A stretch of DNA of 64,000 nucleotides from positions 868,001-932,000 of the forward strand of contig JAEUWY010000006.1 in NCBI GenBank assembly GCA_022059125.1, read 5' to 3'. Shown piece by piece: positions 20,591 through 30,705 of the stretch (positions are counted from its first letter, which is position 1; every line of letters begins with the position of its first letter). Source of the DNA: Corynespora cassiicola. Its lineage: Eukaryota; Ascomycota; Dothideomycetes; Pleosporales; Corynesporascaceae. Below the pieces are notes generated by a model that did not search any database, was not told where the DNA came from, and worked only from the letters and a program-made list of their open reading frames with translations. Position numbers and translations under genes: made by a program.

Positions 20591-21758
20591 CTACATACAC
20601 TGGCTATAGTAATTCCCCTGCGCTACACAAGAACTCCCACTCTCACATGCTGCACATCCCTTAAAATCCATACCCCCACACTGCTGATATTTCTTCTGCG
20701 GCGTGCAACTCGGCGGCGCCCCCGTCTGCCCCGGCGCCCCCGCACTCGTCACCAAAGTCGTCGGCACAGGCTCAGGCGCTGGCGGCGCACCACCCGTCCC
20801 ATCCCAAACCGGGGGCCCGGGAATCGGATAGCTCGTCGCCGTCTTGGCTGCATCCCCGTCGATGTTGAAGGCCACGCCCGGGTCCGTGGCCGAGTAGGCA
20901 CCCGGGAACGCGACGAGCCAGGATGACGGTGGGACCACGGTTCCGCTGCCCGTGACGGTCAGCTGTGCGCACTCGGGGTAGAATTGCGGGTTATCACGTT
21001 GGTGGAGGGCGAGTAGTTCGTGGCGGATTAGGTATTCGCCTGGGGCGAGGGTGGAGGGGATGGTGTGGGTCCATTCGAGGGTGTCGACGAGTTGGTCGCC
21101 GGCCCAGATGCCGGCGTTTTGGGTGCCGGAGATGAGACCTGCGTGGGCGATTTTGAACTTGGAGTGGAGTGTTAGCGGGGATTGAATAGGGTTGGTGAAG
21201 AAGAGAGATACGTATGTAGATGGATAAATGCAGAGACAAGTCATGCATCTGCAAGTTACTCACCCAGACATTGCCAGCTCCATCCCAGCCATTACAGCCA
21301 GAGCTGGGACATCTAGCCATATATATCATGATTGCTGAAGGGCGATGAGTCCATTGTGTCCAGTGAGCTTTCAATGTGGCCCCCGCAGCAATCGAGGCTG
21401 TCAGACCCGTTCCTAGGGCACCAGCATTGTTGCAACGGATGTTGACCGTCTATAAACATGTTCAGTATTTAGATTGCTACAAATGGTACAAGCCAACTTA
21501 CCGTGAGATCAGCAATCAACAGAGGATTAAAAGATCCGTACTGACGTTGGATACTCTTCTGTCCCGAAACAGAGTTATACGGTTGCCATCTGTATAAATT
21601 CATGTTTAGTACTCCTCCATCCAGAATAATATCAACATGTAGAAAACCACTCACCCCTGCCACACTGTCGTTCCAATCGTATACGTCCCCACCCCGCCAT
21701 GTGCTTCCACTACCCCCAGCAGCGACAAGCCCACCGCAAAGATCGTCGAAACCTTCAT
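20591..21758 (-). CDS. AA9 lytic polysaccharide monooxygenase with C-terminal CBM1 (314 aa, 4 exons)
   Basis: Secreted copper enzyme that oxidatively cleaves cellulose. Exons 21758-21655, 21589-21502, 21449-21264 and 21157-20591; introns of 65, 52 and 106 nt keep phase. The signal peptide is MKVSTIFAVGLSLLGVVEA, after which the mature chain starts with His20, the copper-binding amino-terminal His. The second brace His is His99 (WTHRPSAIMIYMA). The axial Tyr is Tyr186 in QFYPEC, close to the canonical LRHELLALH and QLTVTGSG blocks. A Pro/Thr/Gly linker leads to a CBM1 (YQQCGG..GNYYSQCM). This CBM1 has five Cys instead of four and Phe where a Trp is usual. Start fixed by the signal peptide. A typical plant-biomass-degradation gene standing alone. 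Confidence 0.95.
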
Positions 21759-23267
21759 TATATATCTTCTGGAAGCCAAAAATCCTTTCTTCTTTCGAGG
21801 AGTCGAGAAATCCACAATAAATGCCAGAGAGTAAGCCAAGGTCCAACAAACCTGGGCTTAGCATCTCCACAAATATATACCCATCCACTCGCCCTCTCCC
21901 TCCCCATCCCTCGTGACAACCCCAGATATTACCTCCCACCCTCTCGCCAACCCTAACCTCCACAAAAAGCCCCAGATTCTTTACTTCCCTTGCTCCCGCT
22001 TCGTAAGCCCCATCCCCCATCCCAGGTCTCCCCCCTCCCCACACGCATCCCAGATCTCCCCATGACCTGGCTCTTCAACTCGCACAAGCCGACAAATCAG
22101 CACAAAGCCCACCTCCAAATTGCTTGTTCCCTTTCTTGTTTTTCTTCTTCAATTTTTTTTTCGTACCACCGGTTGAAGCGTCGCCTCGCCGTTCTATAAA
22201 CGGAGGTTATATGAGAAAGAGGCAGGGATGCTAAATAGCCGGAGGGCTGGACGCTTCAACCCCCCGGGGACGCGGGTCGGGGGTGTCACTTTATTTTCGA
22301 TGCTTAGTGAGGGCGTGGGAGGCTTGGGAGGGATGAAGCTTTATCTTGGGCTGTTCGCGTGGGTTGGGGATTGCGATGCGATGAGAAGGGGGTGTACGGT
22401 CTACTGGCCGATTTATGGGATCAGAGGACAGAAATGGATGATGTGCTTCTTCCAAGGCGCGACGACTTTGGCTGCACTCGTCCAAGCAGTGGCCAGAGCG
22501 CGTCTTGCCGTCCACTTGCTCCATCGCACACTCTTGTCTCGTCCCACAAAGGACCGCCACACCTCGTGCAGTTACCATCACCGGATGACCCTGCATATTG
22601 CGGGGTCACCATATTAGGACAGCTTACTGGTCCTGGCTCGGGGCGAGGCAAAACCTGGGGAAAGGTTCGGTTCTGCCGCTCATATCTTGTGTGTGCGTGT
22701 TTGGTCCCTGGTAATGGTTGGTCGACTGTGTGGTCCGTGGTGGTCGACTGGCTTCTACCTCGAATTTGCCTGAAGACAGAGAAAGTTTGGGGCGCTTGCC
22801 TTAGTTTGAAAAAAGAGGTGCGGGGGGATGGGTCATAAGGTCATGGGCTGCTACTTCAACTCTGGAAGCGAGGCATCCTTACCTGCGATATTAAGAAATC
22901 AATAGTTCCATGCAAAGATGCCCAGCTCAATATGATTCAATTCGATTGCTCATGAGGAGGCTGACGTCAAATTTGATGTCCGTGTCTAGTCACCAAATCG
23001 AATGATGTATGGCCTTGGTCTGGAAAGTTTTGCGCAAGCTGCGTAAACTAGACAAGTTTGCTTTGGGATACGCATTTATCAGCCAACCAGATCGTTCTGT
23101 AGAAAATATTTCAGAGCAGGGATGGCATAGGTTCCGGCTATCAAAGTTCCATTAGTAGCTTAATCCTAATACTAGATTACAATGGTTTTCACCATGTGCA
23201 TAAAGTTGCCCATGTATTGATTCCAAGTAGCATCAAGAAGTAGTTATGGCCGCCAGGTTGAATACAT
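21759..23267. other. intergenic, about 1.5 kb
   Basis: Promoter of the AA9 gene on the left. CT/CA-rich tracts occur at 21870-22060 and a T-run near 22148-22160. Open frames here look random. No gene supported. Confidence 0.5.
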
Positions 23268-24884
23268 TCATCCAGACTTGATAATTTTGATGATCTCCTC
23301 AGGCTCCTTGGGTGTTGGAGTGAGATTCTCATAACCAGACTCCGTGACGAGGATGTTATCTACATACCGTTAGTTGGAAACCTAAAAATTGCACTGATGA
23401 CGACTTACCCTCGATTCTCACACCACCCACGCTCCAATACTTCTCTAAAACCTTCTCATCGATATATTTAGCCTGGTTTGGGTTCTTCAGGTACGGTTGA
23501 ATGATGAAGCGGCAGAAATAAATGCCAGGCTCGACAGTGATGACGCTGCGAGCAGGCAAAGTACCCCTCACTCGAAGGTACCTGAACATGGAGTCGGTGT
23601 CCTTGTAGTTGGCATTACCTCCGGTGTCATGGGTGTCCATACCAAGATAGTGACCCAAACCATGAGGGAAGAAAGCCACGCTCGTCCTCGCTTCCAGAAT
23701 CTCTTCAGGCGAGCCCTTGAGGATGCCCAGCTTCAGCAGGCCGTTGATGGCGATTTTGTGGGCCGTCTTGTGTACGTCATCCCATAAAACACCCTCCTTC
23801 AACAGCTCGGTGCATTGCTTCTGCATATCGAGCACGATGTCATAGATGGCTTTGCTTTCCGGCAAAAAGTCTCCTGTGATGGGGAACGTCCGGGTAATGT
23901 CGGAGGCATAGCAATCCACCTCGCAGCCAGCATCAAGAAGCAGCAGGTTTTGATTCTCAATGGGTGAATCGTTCTTTACATAGTGCAAAGTAGCGCCATT
24001 CTCGCCGGCGGCGACGATGGAGTGGTAGGCCTGGTGCTTGGCATTGCGCTCGACACAGCTCTTCAGGAAGATGGCCTCAAGCTCGGTCTCGTTCTTGGCC
24101 TTTGAAGCCGCCTTCATAACATTGACATGGGCAGTCGTGGAGATTTGGTTGGCCTTCCGGATCAAAGCAATCTCATAGTCGGACTTGGTCACACGGCATA
24201 CTTCGATGGCGGTCTTCAATAACTCCAGATTCTTCTCTTGGTAGGAGAGGAATGTGATGTGGTCCGAGATTTGCTCTGGGATAGCGTATATAGTGTATGA
24301 GGAGTGCTTTGAGGAAACCAAGTAGGGGTTGACATCCTCTGTGGTCTTCACCTCATCGACGTCGTACTTGGCCTTGGCCTCCTCTGGTGACATGGGCAAG
24401 CCGCACCAAATCACCTCGTCGGGCTCAATGGGCGGAATGTAGAGCGTCAAATGATCATCAGCAATATCATATGTGAGATAGGAGTCTGGGAGCTCGCAGC
24501 CGCTCAGATAGAAAAAGTAACGGCGCTGCCTAAGGGGAGACGGTCAGCACGTTCGCGGTGAGTGTCGAAAGTGGCAGAAAGGTGGGTGGGCCATGAAAAG
24601 TCTATCGACTTATCTCGTATCCGCATCAAGGATACGAAGCAAACAGACCACAACGTACCTGAAAGGAGCTTCCGAATCATTGTCCTTGGGGAATGTCAAC
24701 TCATGTTCGAGCTTAGTACGCATGCAAAACACACCTCGAGAAGCTTGTTCTTCTGGGCTTCGAGATAGATGGTTCCCGTTTTACTTGCCCCCTTGCTCAG
24801 AAGGTAGTCTGCGACCTTCTTAGCATGGGCTTTTGCAGGGTACTTGCCCTTGAGCACCTCGTCGTAGTTCTCAGCGATGGCCAT
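23268..24884 (-). CDS. Xaa-Pro aminopeptidase / prolidase, M24B (462 aa, 4 exons)
   Basis: Dimanganese peptidase that removes the residue before proline from peptides or splits Xaa-Pro dipeptides. Exons 24884-24735, 24684-24659 (only 26 nt), 24529-23409 and 23359-23268; introns of 50, 129 and 49 nt keep phase. The five metal ligands are visible: Asp in [21 protein letters not shown] (two Asp), His in [13 protein letters not shown], Glu in [10 protein letters not shown], and Glu in GGVRIED, the last one at the final splice join. N-terminal aminopeptidase-P domain includes [17 protein letters not shown]. No signal peptide, so cytosolic. Length matches the fungal PEPP group. One acceptor is CCCAAG. 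Confidence 0.95.
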
Positions 24885-25636
24885 GGTGGTGACTTGACGA
24901 CCGGAACTTCAGGGTTGAGAAAGAAGCACGTGAGTGGGCAGAGGAAGAAGCAGGTGGGCGGGGAACGAAGTTGTGGTTTGCGGGCGATGCGGCGGCACCT
25001 TGATATGCACGGTGGTGGGGGTGGTGGGGTGAAGCTGACGTCGGGTAGCCGCGGTCCAACTTACACCTGATCAGGAAGGTACCTTATAGAACAGACATCT
25101 GCAATTTAGCTGGGTAGATTCTGGCACAGTGATAACATATGGTTCAATTTGATGGAGAAAAAACACAAAACAGAAGCATCGTTGGATGCAATTAACCAGG
25201 TCATTGCTGAACTGATGCCATCTTAGAAGGCGGCGGGAGGGTGCATAAATTCCCGCAAGGAAAATAAACCAAGACTACACTGGGACCCGTATGGCGCACC
25301 AAGTAGAGCCCTCGACTGTGTACATTGCATTCACTGTCACCGTATCTTTGGCCCGTTTCCCTGTGGAAGTTTGTAACACAGAACCCGCCCACCGCCTGCC
25401 TCTGTATGGTTAATTTTGTCATCTCCAAGAACTTTCAAATGTCGTGGAATCCCCTGCATCTACTCATGCGACATGAACATGCCATCTCATAATTGCTCCA
25501 ATCTGCCGTGCGGTAATTAGTGATCGCTTGCTAACCCCAGTAACTCTAAGGCCTGTGTAAACTCCAGCCAGACTCCTGCGCCGTGTAGAATCCCCACGAC
25601 CAACCCAAAATATGCGCCAAAAAACATGTCGATTCT
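24885..25636. other. intergenic
   Basis: Promoter of the minus-strand peptidase and 3' flank of the KRE9-like gene. No gene seen. Confidence 0.5.
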
Positions 25637-26584
25637 TTAATCCCTCCACCTGTTCAGGAACTTGGCCATGTCGTCAGTAGCGTGGGAAGCCGCCGCAACC
25701 TGTACCATGCATCAATAAATGTCCAAATCCGTGGAAGTGTGGGGTGCGATGCGCTACTTACCGTGTTCTCTACCGATGTAAACGAATAGGACCGGCTTTG
25801 AGTCACGGTGGTCTGCTGCTTGGGTGGCTTCAAGTGAGTCGTTGCAATCGTGAATGCGCTCGTCGGGTGCAGCGGCGTCGCAGTCTTCTTGGTGATCTTG
25901 GTCGGGGGCAAGGGCTGCATGGGCGCATATCGGGTGAGGCCTGTCTGCATAGTGTAATCCACGTCGTACTCGTCGGCAGCGGGGTCGGCAGCGGCCTGGG
26001 TAGTCCCGTCAATGGCAGCAGGGCCATCTGTGCCATCGACGTCCTTCATGGCCTCGGTGACAGCGGCGGGCATCGTTCCGGTCATGTCGGTCATGGAGAA
26101 GCGCGATGAGAAGACAGTGTACGTTCCACCGGCCTGGGCAGTCGCCTCCATCTTGACAAAGCTGTCTGCCGTCAGTCCTGTATCATGGCCAAAACATAAA
26201 CCAGTACGTACTATGCGTTTTCCGGAGTATCACCAGCGGTGCCGGCAGGGATCACGCCCTGAGCCTTGTTTCCTGCCCCGAATGTGCCAGCCGTTGTGAT
26301 GGTATAGAGTTGGGTCTGAGTGGCCCAGTTTAGCCAATGCCTTTGGTAGACTTGGTGCAGGCAGTCCTTACAATTGTATCGGGCTCATTGCCACCGGCGC
26401 ATAGGAACAGTTGGTAGGTGGTGAGTTCGGCGGCGGTGGGCCCATCACCGCCGTCTTTCCACTCGATTTCGAGGGCACTTCCACCAGCGACCGAGGCACC
26501 GGCCTTGGGACTCGTGAATTCAATTGCGCCGACCAAGTTGGTGAGAGCCACGAAGGCCGCCAAGGGGAGCCACACGGGAGCCAT
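25637..26584 (-). CDS. KRE9/KNH1-family cell-wall beta-1,6-glucan protein (259 aa, 4 exons)
   Basis: Secretory-pathway protein of the Kre9/Knh1 family, needed in yeast for beta-1,6-glucan in the wall. Exons 26584-26372, 26315-26212, 26161-25762 and 25699-25637; introns of 56, 50 and 62 nt keep phase. Signal peptide MAPVWLPLAAFVALTNLVGA, then the Ig-like N-terminal part IEFTSPKAGASVAGGSALEIEWKDGG. The family C-terminal signature is present as YFVKMEA..YTVFSSRFSMTDMTG and GLTRYAPMQPLPPTKIT. A 45-residue acidic insert (AMKDVDG..AADEYDVDY) separates them. The end ATDDMAKFLNRWRD is not a GPI signal, so the protein should be soluble. The first join was placed at ATT/GTAAGG because the plain frame stops shortly after. 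Confidence 0.88.
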
Positions 26585-27323
26585 GGCGAGTGAGGGAAAT
26601 GAAGGGGTAGCGAGCGACGGTGCGGAGGGCGCGTGGAGACTCCGAGGCAGCGAGCGAGTGGAGGCGGCGGCGGCGCAAGCAGACAGGAGCGCGAGCGAAG
26701 GTTCGACGGGCTGGCGGTCGAGGGTCGGGTGTGGAAAAAGCGTACTCAGGAAAGCGACCGGTAGTGGAGGACGACGTGTTGAGGGAGCGAGAGCTTGATT
26801 TCATCTACAGTGGCTGTCGATTACGCCAGCCAGGGGGGGCTGATCGTCGCTCCCGTCTGCGCTAGGCTGCATCGGGCCGCCGTCGCCATTCCAGCGTCTT
26901 CGTCTCCACGCATTGGAGGCCAGCTACGCGAATGCACCAATGCACCTGTGCGGTGGAACTGCAAATTCAAATTGGCTTATCGCCTCGCTATAGGATATCC
27001 AAGGCTGCGAGTCTTTGCCGCACCCAAACTATGCCTCCGCGACGGGCGCCCAGGTGACGCGCTCCGTCGAGAGGCCCACGCAGAAGGCCCAAAAAATCAT
27101 CAATCGTAACGAGCCTGCTGTCCCTCTATCATACATGCCGTACACGTCTGCAACCCGTCGTTATCAAGTCCAAACATTTTGGTCCCGGAACGCCTGTACA
27201 CATGCTTAAACCTGGCTGCGTGGTATCGGCCCAACCCAAGAAGGTAAAGATGAGAATAAAAATCACCCAGAAAGAAAGAAAAATGATGACACAACAACAA
27301 CACGTAGCCCTCATGCAAGCGTC
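26585..27323. other. intergenic
   Basis: GC-rich promoter of the KRE9-like gene (GCGAGCGA-type repeats at 26590-26700), then the 3' flank of the cyclin gene. No gene seen. Confidence 0.5.
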
Positions 27324-28286
27324 CTAGCCTCTCCGCAGCTTCGGGTTCGAGAGCTTCAGGCTGAAGGACGAGGGCAATCTGGACGTCATGGTAGCGGCTT
27401 GGGCCGCCTTTTGTAACGAGAGGGTAAACTCTTTCAAACGCTCGGGCGAGAAAAGCTGGAGATCAAAGGCCAGGAGAAATTCGACGCACAGCTCGAGACG
27501 GCTCAGAGCGGCTTCGTCGACGCCTCCGACGGCAGCGAATCGCTTCTGCGGCCAGCGGTGGTCCTCGAGGGCCTTCATTGCGGTGAGCAAGCACGCCAGA
27601 ACCAGTCGGTGCATAGTCCGGAAGGTGAGTGGGACGCTCTTGTCAATGACACACAAGCGGAGGATGTAGGAGCCTGCCGCGAGCCACACGCCGGTCGAAA
27701 GTGGGCAATATTGTTGAATGCGATTTACGTAGTCTTCCAGGCTGACCTTGGGGACCGTCTTGGAGAAGAATTTGCGGGCCATGTTGGCTCGCTGGATCCA
27801 TTCCGGCTGAGCCCCCTCGCCAATGTCGAGGGTGATGGTGGGCTCGTCGTGGCTCGCTTCTGCGGCATCGAGTTCTGTCCTCTGATGGCGTTCTCGATCC
27901 GCGGGGATGGGAGTTGCCGGGCGTGATGCTGTGCGTCTGTGGCCGTATCCTGACGAGGTGCCACCGACGGGCGTGTGCGGGCGGGAGATGGGGGGAGTTG
28001 CCGGAACGTCGCCGGCGGCATTGGCAAGAGAAAGAATGGAGCGCGTCACCAGCTTCATGGCACTCTCCCGCGACATGGTCAACACATCTACGTCGTCGCC
28101 GTCAGCTGGCGGAGAAGGCGCATCTTGGATGTTGAGGCTGCTGAATTCTGGGAGCACGCCGGCGTCTCCAGCTGGATTGGGCGCTGATGGAGGTGGAAGT
28201 GGAGGATCCATCTTCTTTGCGGCGGGCACATCTATGTACCCAGGTTGCAGAGTCGCCGGGGGGGTTGGGTGACAGACTTGGAGCAT
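27324..28286 (-). CDS. PHO80-like cyclin (320 aa)
   Basis: Cyclin of the Pho80/Pcl group, which partners Pho85-type kinases in phosphate, glycogen or polarity control. The cyclin box lies in the C-terminal half. It starts at FFSKTVPKVSLEDYVNRIQQYC and continues through YILRLCVIDKSVPLTFRTMHRLVLACLLTA and the family's GGV then LSRLELCVEFLLAFDLQLF. The N-terminal 150 residues are Pro/Ser-rich and disordered with SP/TP sites, as in other fungal Pcl proteins. Single exon. Two starts are possible: 28286, or Met26 at 28211 (MDPPLPPPS); the longer is given. Confidence 0.9.
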   Translation of the reverse strand: MLQVCHPTPPATLQPGYIDVPAAKKMDPPLPPPSAPNPAGDAGVLPEFSSLNIQDAPSPPADGDDVDVLTMSRESAMKLVTRSILSLANAAGDVPATPPISRPHTPVGGTSSGYGHRRTASRPATPIPADRERHQRTELDAAEASHDEPTITLDIGEGAQPEWIQRANMARKFFSKTVPKVSLEDYVNRIQQYCPLSTGVWLAAGSYILRLCVIDKSVPLTFRTMHRLVLACLLTAMKALEDHRWPQKRFAAVGGVDEAALSRLELCVEFLLAFDLQLFSPERLKEFTLSLQKAAQAATMTSRLPSSFSLKLSNPKLRRG

Positions 28287-29337
28287 TTGGACTTGAATGG
28301 TAGAGCTGAGGCCGAAGTTGACCGGGGGGTCGAGTGAAGAAAAAAAGGTAGTGGAAAAAGTGTGAGGGGGGATGGAAGAGAGAAGATTGTTGGATGCTCA
28401 GGAAGCAGTCGAATTGGAGATTGACAATAAGCTCACGGTGATTTTCCGATAGCTTGGCTCTGGACGTGACGAGGAATGCTGAGGTGTTGAGCGAGGAGAG
28501 TATAGCGGAGGGCAAGTGGAGCGCGGTTCGGAATGGCTCGTGATGGCGTGGGTGGGTACCGAAGGGCAATGTGAGGCTACGATGGAAATCACGGCGGGAG
28601 GCGCAGCGAAACAGCGAGACAGAGGGAGGATTATTGGGCACGGAGGCCAAGGTCCGCAGGGCTGGCGATGGTGTTTGTAGGTCAAGTGACGCTAGTGGGA
28701 ATTTCCTGGATTGACTCGAGGAGCAGTTCGGAATCGAGCGTCTCGCGTGTTTCCGAGGTTCGGGTACGGGCTGCACAGGTACGCGGCCGTGCGTGGGTCC
28801 GGTTAGATTGAGGGAGAGCGATATTGTCCGAGTCTCATACGACTTGGGAAGAAAACTGGGGGCGCGCGGTGAGATGAAGGTGCGTTGGCAGGGAGAGTCA
28901 CGGCGGTAGCAGGTGCCTGAAATGTCCTCGGAGAGGCGTGCTGGACGGACGGGTCTCGTGCAGTGCAGAATTGGGCTAGACTGCCAGGCTGGGCCCGGCG
29001 GGCCGGAGGAGGAAATGGGGGGCGAAGGCCGGGCGCGAGAGTGAGCATAGGAGGGCTGGAGACGGCTTGAAGGACCTTGGAGGCCCTTGGATGCTCAGCG
29101 GGTGGAGCCTCGAGGTCGAGAATGGAGAAGGTAGGTAGAGAGACAGGAGGCACAGGGCGCAGTGATTGGCGGCGACTCCGCCATTAAATAAGACGTGCAG
29201 GATGATGAACACATGCCGTGCTGGGCGGCCTTCTGGCAGCTGGCGGGCGACTGGCGACAGGCGACAGGCGACTGCGGGGGATGCGCCGCGGGCGATGCCT
29301 GGGGCCCATGTGCAGGGTCCAATTCCTCAGAGACACG

Positions 29338-29373
29338 AGTGCTGCCGGTGCTGCTGGTGCTGCTGGTGCTGCT
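29338..29373. repeat. GCTGCTGGT-type short tandem repeat
   Basis: Four imperfect 9-bp units of GTGCTGCTG type. Confidence 0.8.
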
Positions 29374-29885
29374 AGGTACCCGGCAGTTGGTGGGCCGCGG
29401 TGGAGGCTGGCTGCGGGATGCTGGATTGCTGGATATTGGATGCCCCCAGGTGTTGCACTGGCGGTCCGCGTGGGCCAGACGCGCACGTTCATCTCGTGAC
29501 ATTTTGGCTGAAGTCCTGGAGGGCAAGAGCTCTGGACTGCCTCCTGCCTCGTCTGGCCCCAGCCCGCGAACAGCTACACCCGCCTCTGCCACGGCGTGTC
29601 GTCTAATGCGCCCGCACGTCGATTAGGAAGTGCGCGATGACTACTGGGCCAGCCAAATGCCTCAGCTGCACACCCTCCCGCATGGCGTCGACACTGCAGC
29701 GCGGAACCGGCGCGAAGTGCCACAAGCGGCACGACATAGGCCCAATCGCCACCACCTCGTCTGCTGCCGCTCCTCGCCCGCACATCGACGCCCAGTCCTG
29801 CACCTCTGCACTCGACGCTGCACGCTGGACGGGCAAGGCTTCCATGGCCATCCGTCTCAGGTAGGCCATGGGGCCCTCAGCCTGT

Positions 29886-29932
29886 CCACCACCACCACCA
29901 CCACCACCACCACCACCACCACCGCCCCCGCC
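29886..29932. repeat. (CCA)n microsatellite, about 15 units
   Basis: Uninterrupted CCA/ACC trinucleotides followed by CCGCCCCCGCCGCC. Non-coding as far as I can tell. Confidence 0.95.
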
Positions 29933-30705
29933 GCCGTCCTCTTGCCCGCCCATGGCTCTGGCGCCTTCGCCGCGACTTTCTGGAACTCGTCTCTCATCCG
30001 CTGCCGTGTCCGCCTCCGGCCTAACGCGCGGCCTGGCACCACTCCACGCCTGGCACCACACATATCATCACCCCATGTGATTGCACAGAAACCACTACTT
30101 ACCCCATGGCTCCTACGACACTAATTGGCTTCTTTTTTGCCACAGCCTCGCGCATACAGCCGCCTCAGGCTGTGCCTTAGCATGCCTGCTCCCCGCCCGC
30201 CGTGCTGGCCTATCTGTCACCACCTGTTCCCAAGCTCTCACCTCCGTCTAGGTATCCCAAGCACGGCGCCCGTGTTCCGCATCAGTCAGCTCATCTTATC
30301 GCCGTCTCCGCTCATTGTGCATACTCTAGCGTCCAAGTACCGTACCGTACCTCCGTCCCTCGCCCCGCAATGCTCAAACATATTCCTTTTCCAATGCACC
30401 CAAGCACCGTGTCGTGCCTGATACTCATCCCTCGGAATCCTACCCCGCTACTCGACTACGCCTTCCCCACATATGCGCCATTGGACTTGCATCTTCCTTT
30501 GGCTTCACAAAAAATACTTCACTGTGCCCTATCAACACCTGACGTCACCGTGCACCGCCTATCAGCACAGGGCATGGGAATATGCAGGTAGCAGGAGCTA
30601 GACACTGCAACCTGGGAATGAAACACGGCACCATATTGCCATTTTATATACCACAGGAGTTTTCGAGATGCATCTGCTGCTTGGAAAAGCTTGTCCACCT
30701 CCACC

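Larger units (their letters stand above)
28287..30705. other. 2.4-kb region without a supported gene
   Basis: Lies between divergent genes (cyclin on the minus strand, GH89 on the plus). Many open frames exist on both strands but are low-complexity and none shows a domain. Contains two trinucleotide repeats listed separately. Probably long leaders and promoters. Confidence 0.5.

Noticed and set aside
21651..21839. earlier start for the AA9 gene
   Set aside because: An upstream in-frame ATG would place charged residues before the signal peptide; the start at 21758 gives a clean signal and His at position 1 of the mature enzyme.
28102..28776. 224-codon minus-strand open frame
   Set aside because: Overlaps the cyclin's 5' part in another frame; Ser/Pro/Arg-rich and without a fold, so more likely leader sequence.
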